Shown here one piece after another: positions 1-10,185 of a DNA stretch of 38,450 bases (positions within the stretch are counted from its first letter, which is position 1; every line of letters begins with the position of its first letter). Location: assembly GCA_014730175.1 (NCBI GenBank), contig WJIR01000279.1, positions 1-38,450 on the forward strand, written 5' to 3'. The DNA comes from Candidatus Zixiibacteriota bacterium. Its GTDB lineage: Bacteria > Zixibacteria > MSB-5A5 > UM-FILTER-46-8. Made by a program: the position numbers and the translations under genes. The notes beneath the pieces are model-generated. The model was given only the letters and a program-made list of their open reading frames with translations, was not told the origin of the DNA and did no database searches.

Positions 1-996
1 GAACTCTTTGAGAATGCTGACGCAGTGCTATTCGTTCGTGGATACGGGGCGAATCCTGATGCGGGAAAGGCTGACCTGGAACTTATGAAACCGGGTCAAG
101 TAATTATCGGAATGATGGAACCATTAAGTGAGCCAAAATTGGTGAAGGAATTATCCGAACGAGGGGTAAACGCATTCTCGATGGAGTTGATGCCTCGTAT
201 CACACGGGCGCAGAGCATGGATGTCTTGTCCTCGATGGCGAGTATCGCCGGTTACAAGGCGGTTTTACTCGCTGCCGACGCATTGCCGAAAATGTTCCCC
301 ATGATGATGACCGCCGCAGGTACAATTACGCCGGCGAAGGTGTTCATAATCGGCGCGGGTGTTGCCGGACTGCAGGCGATCGCCACCGCCAAACGTTTGG
401 GAGCGGCGGTGAAAGCTTATGATATCAGACCGGCTGTCAAGGAACAGGTGAAAAGCCTGGGGGGAGATTTTATCGAATTGGATTTGGAGACAGATACCGC
501 TGAGGATAAGGGCGGGTATGCCAAGGAGATGACCGATGATTTTTACAAAAAACAGCGAGAAATGATGAAGAAGGTGATCTCCGAAAGCGATGTAGTTATA
601 ACAACCGCTGCAGTCCCCGGCAAAAAAGCACCTACGTTGATAACCAGCGATATGGTTCTCAGCATGAGCAGCAATTCGGTGATAGTCGATCTGGCTGCCG
701 AACGCGGCGGCAACTGCGAATTCACTAAAGCCGGCGAGACTTTCCGATATTCGGGTATCACCGTTATCGGTCCCCTTAATTTGCCTGCGTCGGTACCTTA
801 CCATGCAAGCCAGATGTATTCCAAAAATATATCCACATTCTTGCTGCACCTGATTAAAGACGGCGAGATTAATCTTGATCTTGAAGATGAAATTACCAAA
901 GAAACCCTTCTAACTAAAGATAAAGAAGTTTTCAATCCGAAAGTCCGGGAGCTTTTGAACTTACCGGTTGAAGAAAAGAAGGAGGATGAAAAGTAA
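1..996 (+). CDS. pntA: NAD(P) transhydrogenase subunit alpha part 1 (PntAA-type, AlaDH/PNT N- and C-domains), 5' truncated by window edge
   Basis: Frame is open from base 1; the translation has AlaDH/PNT features (KVFIIGAGVAGLQAIATAKRLGAAVKAYDIRPAVKEQVKSLGG...). The stop overlaps the next ATG (TAATG). Confidence 0.93.
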   Translation, partial: ELFENADAVLFVRGYGANPDAGKADLELMKPGQVIIGMMEPLSEPKLVKELSERGVNAFSMELMPRITRAQSMDVLSSMASIAGYKAVLLAADALPKMFPMMMTAAGTITPAKVFIIGAGVAGLQAIATAKRLGAAVKAYDIRPAVKEQVKSLGGDFIELDLETDTAEDKGGYAKEMTDDFYKKQREMMKKVISESDVVITTAAVPGKKAPTLITSDMVLSMSSNSVIVDLAAERGGNCEFTKAGETFRYSGITVIGPLNLPASVPYHASQMYSKNISTFLLHLIKDGEINLDLEDEITKETLLTKDKEVFNPKVRELLNLPVEEKKEDEK

Positions 997-1280
997 TGGA
1001 GATATTTGTTACCGCATTGACAATATTCGTGCTGGCGATTTTCGTGGGATTCGAGGTAATCACCAAAGTTCCGCCAACACTTCATACACCGCTGATGTCC
1101 GGCTCCAACGCCATCTCCGGAATTACGTTGATTGGAGCGATTATATCCGCGGGATCGCAGCATACAACTCTTACATCGATACTTGGTGTATGCGCGGTTG
1201 TTTTCGCTACGATCAATGTAGTAGGCGGATTTATGGTTACTAATCGAATGCTTCACATGTTTAAAAAGAAGGGCAATTAG
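996..1280 (+). CDS. NAD(P) transhydrogenase subunit alpha part 2 (PntAB-type membrane segment)
   Basis: 94 aa hydrophobic; VPPTLHTPLMSGSNAISGITLIGAI is the typical PntA C-terminal membrane motif; lies between pntAA and pntB. Confidence 0.93.
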   Translation: MEIFVTALTIFVLAIFVGFEVITKVPPTLHTPLMSGSNAISGITLIGAIISAGSQHTTLTSILGVCAVVFATINVVGGFMVTNRMLHMFKKKGN

Positions 1281-1283
1281 AAA

Positions 1284-2672
1284 ATGAGTAGTTATATCAT
1301 AAATATCGCTTATCTGATAGCATCAGTGTTATTCATTCTTGGGCTCAAGGGTTTGGCACATCCCAGAACCGCTGTAAGAGGAAATCTAACCGGTGCTGTC
1401 GGAATGCTGATCGCTGTGGTTGTAACACTCTGGCACAGGCAAATAATCAGCTATGAACTAATTATCGCCGGAGCGGTCGTCGGTAGTCTAATCGGAGCGA
1501 CCCTGGCTATCAAAATTCAGATGACTGCTATGCCGCAATTGGTAGCATTGTTTAACGGTTTCGGCGGCGGTGCGTCAGTACTGGTAGCGGGAGCTGCCCT
1601 GGTCGAATCCAGCGGAATGATAGCGGCTTCGATGACTCAAACGACTATAGCAACGGTGGCATCCGGAATAATAGGTACTGTAACCTTCTGGGGCAGCCTT
1701 GTGGCTTTCGGTAAATTACAGGATATAATGCCCAGCGGGGCTATTTTAATTCCTGGAAGGCATTTTCTGAATGCCCTGATCGGCGCAGTTGCGATCGTTT
1801 TGGGGGTATTAATCGTAATGAATCCCGAGGCAACCACCATGTACTGGATTCTGGTAGCGGTTTCTTCGGTATTGGGTGTGTTATTGGTAATTCCGATAGG
1901 CGGAGCTGATATGCCGGTGGTAATCGCGCTTTTGAATTCATATTCAGGATTAGCGGCGGCAGCAACCGGATTCGTACTCAGCAATAATGTACTAATTATA
2001 GCCGGTTCCTTAGTTGGAGCATCGGGGCTTATTTTGACCAATATTATGTGCAAGGCGATGAATCGTTCTTTAACCAATGTATTATTCGGTGTGCTGGGTC
2101 CCTCGGATGAAGCAACTACGGCTGATGAAATCTATGGCGGAAAAGTAAAATCAACCTCGGCTGATGAAGTGGCTATGCTTTTTGATACTGCCAAAAGGGT
2201 GACAATCGTTCCCGGATACGGAATGGCGGTTTCACAGGCGCAACATGCGGTTCGCGACTTAACCAACCTATTGGAAAGCCGGGGGATAGAAGTTGACTTC
2301 GCCATTCATCCGGTTGCGGGTAGAATGCCGGGACACATGAATGTTCTTTTGGCGGAAGCCAACATACCCTATGACAAGCTTAAAGAAATGGACGAAGTAA
2401 ACTCCACAATAGAGCAATCCGATGTTGCGCTTGTTATTGGCGCAAACGATGTTGTTAATCCGGTTGCGAGAACCGATCCGAAATCGCCGATTGCCGGAAT
2501 GCCGATTATTGACGTGGACAAAGCCAGGACGGTCGTCGTAATCAAACGTAGTTTGAGCCCCGGATTTGCCGGTATACCTAATCCATTGTTCGCGGCCGAT
2601 AATACGCTTATGTTTTTCGCTGATGGTAAGAAAGCGTTCATTGAGCTTGTCGAAGCGGTTAAGGAATCCTGA
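1284..2672 (+). CDS. pntB: NAD(P) transhydrogenase subunit beta
   Basis: 462 aa, multi-TM N-terminus plus NADP-binding dIII motifs (VPGYGMAVSQAQHAVRDL, HPVAGRMPGHMNVLLAEA, GANDVVNP). Confidence 0.95.
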   Translation: MSSYIINIAYLIASVLFILGLKGLAHPRTAVRGNLTGAVGMLIAVVVTLWHRQIISYELIIAGAVVGSLIGATLAIKIQMTAMPQLVALFNGFGGGASVLVAGAALVESSGMIAASMTQTTIATVASGIIGTVTFWGSLVAFGKLQDIMPSGAILIPGRHFLNALIGAVAIVLGVLIVMNPEATTMYWILVAVSSVLGVLLVIPIGGADMPVVIALLNSYSGLAAAATGFVLSNNVLIIAGSLVGASGLILTNIMCKAMNRSLTNVLFGVLGPSDEATTADEIYGGKVKSTSADEVAMLFDTAKRVTIVPGYGMAVSQAQHAVRDLTNLLESRGIEVDFAIHPVAGRMPGHMNVLLAEANIPYDKLKEMDEVNSTIEQSDVALVIGANDVVNPVARTDPKSPIAGMPIIDVDKARTVVVIKRSLSPGFAGIPNPLFAADNTLMFFADGKKAFIELVEAVKES

Positions 2673-2896
2673 TAATCGACATTGTCTCGATCAAAAGTTG
2701 AGCAGTTTACGCCATGACTGCATTTGGCATCCTGACGCAGTTCAATTTTAAAACAGAATCGCTTGAGCGCCTAATTACCGAATTTCCATTACCGAAAAAC
2801 TATAATGGACAGTGCGAGAGTAATCGTTTGCGTGGATGTAAGCAATTGAATTTGATTGTTTGATTGCTGAAAATCACAAAATATATAGGAGGAGCG

Positions 2897-3520
2897 ATGG
2901 ATGGCATTTTCTTATCGGGTTTAACTACACGGGACTATACAGATTCTAAGCTGCAGTCTTCCAAAGAAAAATCCCGCGAAAAATCGGATCAAATAACCGA
3001 CGATGCAACTTCTACATCCGGTGATGATGTACATGAGAGCGTAAACTCAAGCAAAAGCATACCGGAAAGTAAATCCAACGATAATGAGGGTTGGTTTCGG
3101 GAAGCCATCAGCCTGGTAAGTAGTTATAGTGAAAATGTTGGCGCTCCTTACTACGCTGCGAGTGAAATGCCTGAGGGATCATCCCGAAATCCCCACGACC
3201 AGAAGCAATTAAGAATTACCGAAATACCTCCTGGAAAAAAGGGCGCTAACGCAAAGGAAAATCTAAAGCTAATCTCGGAGGAGTTCGATACGGCATCCGG
3301 CGAAGTAGAAGAGTTAGAAAGTAACTTCATGAGATCGGAGATTTCAGCGTTAAAAGTTGCGCTACAGAACGCTGCAGCTTTGCACTCATCCATTATAGAC
3401 GTTGAAGAGGCGGTGACGAAATCCGAGTCTATTATCAGACAGTTACGCAGCCAGAAGAATGAAGCCCTTAGCGCACAGGGGAATCTAAACAATTCAAAGG
3501 TTCTCCAGTTAATTTCGTAG
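2897..3520 (+). CDS. Hypothetical protein; Ser/Lys/Glu-rich N-terminal half, helical C-terminus
   Basis: ORF track start is 2864, but AGGAGG lies just upstream of an in-frame ATG at 2897 (MDGIFLSGLTTRDYTD...). Followed by a terminator-like hairpin. Confidence 0.7.
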   Translation: MDGIFLSGLTTRDYTDSKLQSSKEKSREKSDQITDDATSTSGDDVHESVNSSKSIPESKSNDNEGWFREAISLVSSYSENVGAPYYAASEMPEGSSRNPHDQKQLRITEIPPGKKGANAKENLKLISEEFDTASGEVEELESNFMRSEISALKVALQNAAALHSSIIDVEEAVTKSESIIRQLRSQKNEALSAQGNLNNSKVLQLIS

Positions 3521-3536
3521 TCAATTCTACATCAAT

Positions 3537-3564
3537 GAAAAGCGACCACACTCAGGTCGTTTTC
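3537..3564. terminator. Probable rho-independent terminator (hairpin flanked by A and T tracts)
   Basis: aaaagCGACCacactcaGGTCGtttt immediately after the stop of the 2897-3520 ORF. Confidence 0.6.
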
Positions 3565-3836
3565 TTCGACATTTGCGAAAACAAGTAGTTAACAAAGATC
3601 AATAGTCAGCAGCCGAAGGATTGCCCTTCGGGCATTCAATAGAAGAAGATCGCTTTCAGAATTGTAGCTGAAGGTTCCAAAGAAATGCCGGAAGCACAAG
3701 GCTTCCGCTACCGGTGACTAAATTTATGAATAATCAAGGTCAGGCAATCGTAAACAAAAGCAAAAGCCGAAGGACAAGCACGCAAACCGCACCCGAACCT
3801 TCGGCTATAGTTCTTCAAATATTTTGATTTATGAAC

Positions 3837-4763
3837 CTAATATCCAATGACGCTAAGCATATCTTTGTATATACCTGCGGATTTCTGCAGGGAACCAAGT
3901 TCATCGGACGAAAGGTCTAACTCCAGCACTTTTTCGACTCCGTTAGCGCCCAAAACAGCCGGCACGCCAATGTAGAGATCATTAATCCCGTATTGCCCGG
4001 TTAGATGGGCTGATAAAGGAAGCACTCTCCTGCGATCATTTAGTACTGAATCAACCATTTGAACCGTCGCAGCAGCCGGAGCATAATAGGCAGAGCCGGT
4101 CTTCAGTAATTTTACGATCTCACCGCCGCCGGTGCGAGTGCGGTCAGAGATCGCCTGAATTCTGTCTTCAGGAATCAACTCCGTAATAGGAATACCGCCG
4201 ACTGTGGTATATCTTGGGAGCGGCACCATGGTATCACCATGTCCGCCCAGAACCAGAGCCTGAACATCGTTCATTGATACGCCCAACTCCATGGCTACGA
4301 AACAGCGGAAACGTGTGCTGTCCAGAATACCGGCCTGACCGAAAACCTTATTCGATTCGAATCCGGAGACCTTATAGGAGTGGTAGGTCATAATATCCAG
4401 AGGATTAGCGACCATCAATATCATAGCATCCGGGGCGTACTCTTTGACCTTCTCCGTGCAGCTTTTTATAATATCCGCATTGGATGTAATTAGATCTTCA
4501 CGGCTCATTCCGGGTTTGCGCGGTAAACCGGCAGTGTGTACAACCATTTCACACCCCTTCAAATCCGCAAAATCGTTTGACCCGTTCACCCAGCAGTCAT
4601 ACCCGCGAATCGGTCCGGCTTGAGATAGATCCAATCCTTTACCCACCGGCATATCTTCGATTATGTCAACTAATACCACATCAGCAATATTCCTCTCGGC
4701 AAGATACATTGCTGTGCATTCGCCGACATGCCCGGCTCCTATAACACCAACTTTTCTTCTCAT
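3837..4763 (-). CDS. mdh: Malate dehydrogenase (LDH/MDH family)
   Basis: VGVIGAGHVGECTAMYLAER..., HTAGLPRKPGMSREDL, VANPLDIMTY, VLGGHGDTMVPLPRYTTV. Confidence 0.95.
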   Translation of the reverse strand: MRRKVGVIGAGHVGECTAMYLAERNIADVVLVDIIEDMPVGKGLDLSQAGPIRGYDCWVNGSNDFADLKGCEMVVHTAGLPRKPGMSREDLITSNADIIKSCTEKVKEYAPDAMILMVANPLDIMTYHSYKVSGFESNKVFGQAGILDSTRFRCFVAMELGVSMNDVQALVLGGHGDTMVPLPRYTTVGGIPITELIPEDRIQAISDRTRTGGGEIVKLLKTGSAYYAPAAATVQMVDSVLNDRRRVLPLSAHLTGQYGINDLYIGVPAVLGANGVEKVLELDLSSDELGSLQKSAGIYKDMLSVIGY

Positions 4764-4843
4764 CTTATTCTCCTTATAAAAAACTATTTAATTGAAAGTT
4801 TGATACTAAATTCACAATCTTAATATATAAGATTATCTCATTA

Positions 4844-6097
4844 CTATTGCAAATCTTTTTTAGTGTTAATGCTTATTACGTTCTGACCGGCGTCATAGAC
4901 TATAAGTGCGGAATTGCAGCTTTCTATTAGTTTTACAGCATCATCGAATGCCTTTTGCAGATCGCTTTTCGGAGTTAAAAATACCGACTCAACCAAGAAC
5001 GGAGCGACTTCCGAAACAACGAATATCCTTGACTGCCTCATAAAGCGAGCCGGGCGATAAAGCTTGTGAAATCCGAAATTCGATGCATCCTGCGAATTAT
5101 TCAGTACATCCTGAGCCGAGTCATAATTCGCCGACAATTTCAACCAATCATCGGGCCCCACCCCATCCCTGCATTCCGAAACCAGGATAGACACTCCCCC
5201 TGGTTTGACTCCGAATTTCGTGTTTTCGAATCCTTTTTGGATTTGATAGAGGTCTATGTCAAGAGGAGGCCTGACCACCGCAATTACGATATCAAACTGT
5301 CTTCTTTCCTCGTAAACGTAAACATTCTTGGCAAGCCATGCCGCCTGTTTGAATGAGCCACGGATATCGCCAGCATAAACTCCCGCGATACTTCTGTCTT
5401 TCCTGTGTACCGTTTGAACCGAGAAAATATTTTTATCCTGCAGCAGATCGATAATGGCATCCATATCGTAATGGATAGGATTGTGGAGCTGCAATGGCTG
5501 AGCATCCCGGTCAATAGCCTTTACATGATTGGCGACGATAGATTTTTTGGACGCCACCCCGGGAAAAATCCCCTTTCTTCCCCCGGTAAAGCCTGCGAAA
5601 AAATGTGGTTCCACCGATCCGACCACCAGGATGTTATCATGCCGGTCGATTGCCTTATTGAGATGCATATCGATGCCGGATGCGGTCTTACCTGCATAAA
5701 AATGAGAATCATCATCGAGACAGTCATGCGCCTTTGTCACCGCTTTGTAATACTGATAGCAGTTCCCAAGGAGTGTCCGCAATTCCGAATCGGTCGGCGC
5801 ACGGTGGGTACCGGTGGCTATCAATATCTCCAGATCGGTGTTATCGCCAACATGCTGCTTTATGAATGACAGAATTGTACCCGAGGGTGTAAACCGGGTA
5901 TGATCATTAATAATAATAAGCAGATCGGAGGCGTTTTTAACAAAAGACACCAAATCCGATTCGGCGAGTTTGCGATGGATATCAATCGATTCGTCTCCAC
6001 CGCCGGAGCCTTTGCCGACTTCGACAACTTCGACCGAATCGGGTATAATTAACGATTGATAACTTTTACCGTAAGGGATTTTGAGATTCTGGGGCAT
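4844..6097 (-). CDS. LarA-like (DUF2088) nickel-dependent lactate racemase family protein
   Basis: 417 aa; GTHRAPTDSELRTLLG, GFTGGRKGIFPGVASKKSIVANH and PGGVSILVSECRDGVG resemble LarA-family motifs. Confidence 0.8.
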   Translation of the reverse strand: MPQNLKIPYGKSYQSLIIPDSVEVVEVGKGSGGGDESIDIHRKLAESDLVSFVKNASDLLIIINDHTRFTPSGTILSFIKQHVGDNTDLEILIATGTHRAPTDSELRTLLGNCYQYYKAVTKAHDCLDDDSHFYAGKTASGIDMHLNKAIDRHDNILVVGSVEPHFFAGFTGGRKGIFPGVASKKSIVANHVKAIDRDAQPLQLHNPIHYDMDAIIDLLQDKNIFSVQTVHRKDRSIAGVYAGDIRGSFKQAAWLAKNVYVYEERRQFDIVIAVVRPPLDIDLYQIQKGFENTKFGVKPGGVSILVSECRDGVGPDDWLKLSANYDSAQDVLNNSQDASNFGFHKLYRPARFMRQSRIFVVSEVAPFLVESVFLTPKSDLQKAFDDAVKLIESCNSALIVYDAGQNVISINTKKDLQ

Positions 6098-6108
6098 AGA
6101 ATAATAAA

Positions 6109-6124
6109 GCCCCTTGAAGGGGCC
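6109..6124 (-). terminator. GC hairpin with T-rich 3' flank between ndk and the larA-like gene
   Basis: Minus strand ggCCCCTTcaAGGGGctttattatt, in the ndk-larA gap. Confidence 0.45.
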
Positions 6125-6165
6125 ATTTCTCAGCGTAAAGTCAAAAAGCTAACTCAGAGATCAAA

Positions 6166-6576
6166 CTACGCTTCCTCCCGCGGGAAGTAAAACTTGATCT
6201 CTTTTACTGCGTTTTCCGGACTGTCCGAAGCATGAACCGAGTTCTTGGTTAAACTCACAGCCAAATCTGCGCGTATAGTCCCCGGATGAGCTTCGGCCGG
6301 ATTCGTCTTCCCGATCAACTCCCTGATGCCGGCAACAGCGTGCTCGCCCTCGATAACCATCGGAACAATCGCACCGGATGACATATAATTACACAGCTCA
6401 TCGTAGAACGGTTTCCCTTTGTGTACCGCGTAGAATTCCTCGGCTACCGATTTGGTTTGGCGTAGATATCGGAGATTTATAATTCTAAAACCTGCCAGCT
6501 CTATTCTTCGGATTATCTCTCCTATCAGGTTACGTTCGGTAGCATCCGGTTTTATTATCAAAAGAGTTCTTTCCAC
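6166..6576 (-). CDS. ndk: Nucleoside diphosphate kinase
   Basis: MERTLLIIKPDATERNLIGEIIRRIE ... MVIEGEHAVAGIRELIGKTNPAEAHPGTIRADLA ... NSVHASDSPENA. Confidence 0.97.
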   Translation of the reverse strand: MERTLLIIKPDATERNLIGEIIRRIELAGFRIINLRYLRQTKSVAEEFYAVHKGKPFYDELCNYMSSGAIVPMVIEGEHAVAGIRELIGKTNPAEAHPGTIRADLAVSLTKNSVHASDSPENAVKEIKFYFPREEA

Positions 6577-6781
6577 TTCTTAATCCTCTTCAAGACATAT
6601 TAGTTATATCTATTCCATTCTATTATCGTAGAAACATATTATCTTAATCTCGGAATCCGCAGGTCAGTGCTCGAACGCTGACTGAATGATTGCGTAAACC
6701 CGGAGGACTGTCCGCCGGAGCGCTAACAAATTAAGTAGTCTAAGGTCATTACAGAATCAATTGACTATTTTTGCAGCGAAA

Positions 6782-7663
6782 CTACTTCTTAATCTCCTCC
6801 GGTTCAGGGGATTCCTCGGCTTCCGGTTTATCCTTCGGTCTTCCACCGAGCTGGTCAATCAAGGCTTCATACTGCTCGCAGTATTCGGGACGCTCGATAT
6901 CCAGCATCTCGCCGATTAACACTTTCCCTTCCAATTCCTCGGGCGTTTTCCTCGATGCCGCCTTTATGTTTACGGCGTTCTCTTTCATCCACTCTATCAT
7001 CTTGACCGCCGAACCTTCCCTGTTAAGCCTGCCATAAAGCGTGTGGCAGTTAGACATTACTTCGACAACCGAGAATCCCTTTTTAGAAAGCGCTTTTTTC
7101 ATCAAGCTCTGCAATAATGTAGCATGATAAACAGTTCCGCGCGCAAAATATGTGGCTCCGGCGCCCTTAGTTAGTTCGTAAACATCAAAAGGATGCTCGA
7201 CATTGCCATGAGGAGCGGTGCTTCCCAATTTCGTATGCGGGGTTGTCGGTGAATATTGCCCTCCGGTCATCCCATAAATTTTGTTATTCACTAAGACCAC
7301 CGTCATATCGATATTTCGCCGAGCAGCATGAATGAAATGATTTCCGCCGATAGCCAAACCATCGCCGTCCCCGCAAACCGCTATCACTTTCATGTTCGGT
7401 TTGGCGATCTTGGCGCCGGTGGCAAACGCAATCGCCCTTCCGTGAGTGGTGTGCAGAGTATGAAAATCGCAGTAAACGGGCATTCTACCGGTGCATCCGA
7501 TACCGGAGACCATTACCACATCATTCTTGTCGATCTCCAAATCCGCAAATGCTCTCAACAGCGCACCCATTGTTATTCCTATACCGCACCCGGGACACCA
7601 TACGTGCGGAAACTTCTTTTTACCCCTCAGGTAATCATATATTATAGTTGATGCAACAGCCAT
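6782..7663 (-). CDS. korB: 2-oxoacid:ferredoxin oxidoreductase subunit beta (TPP-binding)
   Basis: WCPGCGIGITMGALLRA, SGIGCTGRMPVYCDFHTLHTTHGRAIAFATGAK, GDGDGLAIGGNHFIHAARRN. Confidence 0.93.
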   Translation of the reverse strand: MAVASTIIYDYLRGKKKFPHVWCPGCGIGITMGALLRAFADLEIDKNDVVMVSGIGCTGRMPVYCDFHTLHTTHGRAIAFATGAKIAKPNMKVIAVCGDGDGLAIGGNHFIHAARRNIDMTVVLVNNKIYGMTGGQYSPTTPHTKLGSTAPHGNVEHPFDVYELTKGAGATYFARGTVYHATLLQSLMKKALSKKGFSVVEVMSNCHTLYGRLNREGSAVKMIEWMKENAVNIKAASRKTPEELEGKVLIGEMLDIERPEYCEQYEALIDQLGGRPKDKPEAEESPEPEEIKK

Positions 7664-7664
7664 T

Positions 7665-8801
7665 TTAATTCGCCTCTCTTATCTTTTTTACGATCTCATG
7701 GGGAGTCATAATATCCCCGTCGTATCTAAAAATCCCGTCGACCTTAACTTTGGAATGAGCAATACGTTTAACTTCGTTAATAAGCTGCCCCTGATTTAAC
7801 TCCGCCACAATAGCCAGATCCGCATTTTCCAGAGCTTTTCTCAGCGCTTTTTCCGGAAATGGCCAGATAGTGTCGGGCTGAAATAAACCGACCTTGAACC
7901 TCTTATGGCGCGCAATACGCACCGCTTGCTGAGCAACGCGCGCGGCTACTCCATAGGCGATAACCACTATATGGCAATCATCTATATGCTCCTGTTTGTA
8001 GGTGCAAATTTCATCGGAATTCTGAGTAATCTTCAGTTTAAGTTTATCGAGCTTGTCTTTTATCTCCGCCGGATCGGAGGTCGGAAATCCCGAGGAATCA
8101 TGAGTCAATCCGGTACAATGAAACCGATATCCCTCACCATATCCAGCCATTGGTGAAATATGGGTGGGCGTTAACTCGAACGGTTTAAACCATTCGGGGG
8201 GCACAGTCGGTTTTCGTCTTTCGACCAATTCCAATTCGCTCTTGTCCGGAATAGTAATCCTTTCACGCATATGCCCCAAAACTTCATCCAGCAGTAAAAC
8301 CACCGGAGACCGGAACTTCTCTGACAGATTGACGGCGCGAACCGTCATGTGAAAACACTCCGAAATACTCGCCGCCGCCAACACAATCGGATAATAATCT
8401 CCATGGGTTCCCCATTTGGCTTGCATAGTATCCGCCTGTGAAACCTTGGTGGGCAATCCGGTGGAAGGACCGCCGCGTTGTACATCGACAACGACGCACG
8501 GCACTTCAGCCATGTAAGCATATCCCATGCTTTCCTGCATCAGGGAAAAACCCGGGCCCGATGTCGCAGTCATCGATTTCGCACCGGCAATCGAAGCTCC
8601 AATTATAGCAGCTATCGAGCCGATTTCATCTTCCATCTGGATAAAACGCCCTCCCTGCCTGGGCAGTTCCGATGCCAGTATTTCAGCAATCTCCGTGGAT
8701 GGCGTTATGGGATAGCCTGCAAAAAAGTCGACGCCGCCGGCTAATGCGCCGTAAGCGCATGCTTGATTTCCCTGTAGCAAATAGGATCGGTTCTCTGTCA
8801 T
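7665..8801 (-). CDS. korA: 2-oxoacid:ferredoxin oxidoreductase subunit alpha
   Basis: QGNQACAYGALAGGVDFFAGYPITPSTEIAE..., TATSGPGFSLMQESMGYAYMAEVPCVVVDVQRGGPSTGLPTK. Confidence 0.93.
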   Translation of the reverse strand: MTENRSYLLQGNQACAYGALAGGVDFFAGYPITPSTEIAEILASELPRQGGRFIQMEDEIGSIAAIIGASIAGAKSMTATSGPGFSLMQESMGYAYMAEVPCVVVDVQRGGPSTGLPTKVSQADTMQAKWGTHGDYYPIVLAAASISECFHMTVRAVNLSEKFRSPVVLLLDEVLGHMRERITIPDKSELELVERRKPTVPPEWFKPFELTPTHISPMAGYGEGYRFHCTGLTHDSSGFPTSDPAEIKDKLDKLKLKITQNSDEICTYKQEHIDDCHIVVIAYGVAARVAQQAVRIARHKRFKVGLFQPDTIWPFPEKALRKALENADLAIVAELNQGQLINEVKRIAHSKVKVDGIFRYDGDIMTPHEIVKKIREAN

Positions 8802-8825
8802 TCAAACTCACTCCTGCTTCGGCAG

Positions 8826-9116
8826 TTACTTTTCCGTGGATACTATGGCAAAATCGGGGCAGTGTACCCAGCATATCCCACATTGGGTGCATTCGAAAGG
8901 TTGCACAACAACCGGGTAGCCGTCACGATCTGACTTAAACACATCCTGCGGGCAAAGCTGAATGCATATAGCGCATGCCTTACACCATCTCTTATAAACG
9001 ACTATCGGATTCGGATTGGTTCGTTTCTTTTTCTTCTTAACGGACTTTTTCTCGTCGTTCTTAGCCGACTCCGTCATATCTATTTTATCCTTAGCTGCTG
9101 TCTTCTGACTCTGCAT
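8826..9116 (-). CDS. korD: 2-oxoacid:ferredoxin oxidoreductase delta (4Fe-4S ferredoxin) subunit
   Basis: CKACAICIQLCPQDVF and CTQCGICWVHCPDFAI; operonic with korA/korB. Confidence 0.88.
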   Translation of the reverse strand: MQSQKTAAKDKIDMTESAKNDEKKSVKKKKKRTNPNPIVVYKRWCKACAICIQLCPQDVFKSDRDGYPVVVQPFECTQCGICWVHCPDFAIVSTEK

Positions 9117-9177
9117 TTCTCTCGCCTCCTTAATAGTTAGGCGGTATTAAAAATATTCTAACATATTTAATTATCGA

Positions 9178-10098
9178 CTATTTAGAAGATTTCTTGGTCT
9201 TCTTAGCGCTTTTCTTTTTCTTTTTGGCAGTTCCCAACTTTTCAGCCATCAGGTCTGCCACCTGTGCCGGGAGGTCTGCGACCGGTATTCCAACCGCATT
9301 GAGCGCCTTGATCTTATCCTCAGCGGTTCCCGTGCCGCCGGATATAATGGCTCCTGCATGTCCCATACGCTTGCCCGGAGGAGCGGTTCGACCAGCAATG
9401 AACGCAACTACAGGCTTTTTGACATTTTTCTTGATATACTTCGCCGCTTCTTCCTCGTCGGTTCCGCCGATCTCTCCGATCAGCACAATCCCGTCGGTCA
9501 TCTTATCTTTATTAAAAGCATCGATGCAATCGATAAAATTGGTTCCGATTATAGGATCGCCGCCGATGCCTATAACGGTGGACTGACCGATTTTTTTGTT
9601 CGTAAGAGCGAAGACTACTTCGTAAGTGAGAGTGCCGGAACGGCTCACAACGCCGACCTTGCCTTTCCGGTGAATCTGCGCCGGCATAATCCCCACCTTA
9701 GACAATCCCGGCGAAATAATCCCGGGACAGTTGGGACCGATAAGCCGCGCGCCGTGTGACTGCACATAATGGTAAACCTTCAGCATATCGATAGCCGGGA
9801 CGCCTTCGGTTATGCAAACCACCAGCTTGATACCGGCATCGACCGCTTCGTAAATCGCATCCACCGAGAACTTAGGGGGAACGAAAATCACCGATGTATC
9901 GGCATAGGTTGACTTTACCGCATCCTCAACGCTTTCAAACACCGGAACGCCATGGACAGTCTCGCCTCCCTTTCCCGGAGTGACTCCCCCCACAACCTGG
10001 GTTCCATAATCCACCATTTGCTGGGTATGAAACGAGCCGTCGCGGCCTGTGATACCCTGAACGATTACTTTGTTTTTCCTACTTAAGAATATAGCCAT
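9178..10098 (-). CDS. sucD: Succinyl-CoA synthetase (ADP-forming) alpha subunit
   Basis: [65 protein letters not shown]. Confidence 0.96.
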   Translation of the reverse strand: MAIFLSRKNKVIVQGITGRDGSFHTQQMVDYGTQVVGGVTPGKGGETVHGVPVFESVEDAVKSTYADTSVIFVPPKFSVDAIYEAVDAGIKLVVCITEGVPAIDMLKVYHYVQSHGARLIGPNCPGIISPGLSKVGIMPAQIHRKGKVGVVSRSGTLTYEVVFALTNKKIGQSTVIGIGGDPIIGTNFIDCIDAFNKDKMTDGIVLIGEIGGTDEEEAAKYIKKNVKKPVVAFIAGRTAPPGKRMGHAGAIISGGTGTAEDKIKALNAVGIPVADLPAQVADLMAEKLGTAKKKKKSAKKTKKSSK

Positions 10099-10185
10099 CT
10101 ATCTATCCTTCTATAATTTCAAACACTTATCCTAAACTTTGGAACTCGCAATTCTATTCGATTATCAAAACCTTATCCCTGATTA

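Noticed and set aside
265-849. 194-aa minus-strand ORF opposite pntA
   Set aside because: Antisense to PntA; Cys/His-rich low-sense translation typical of shadow ORFs.
968-1243. 91-aa plus-strand ORF overlapping pntAB in another frame
   Set aside because: pntAB (996-1280) has the conserved transhydrogenase membrane motif; the alternative frame has none.
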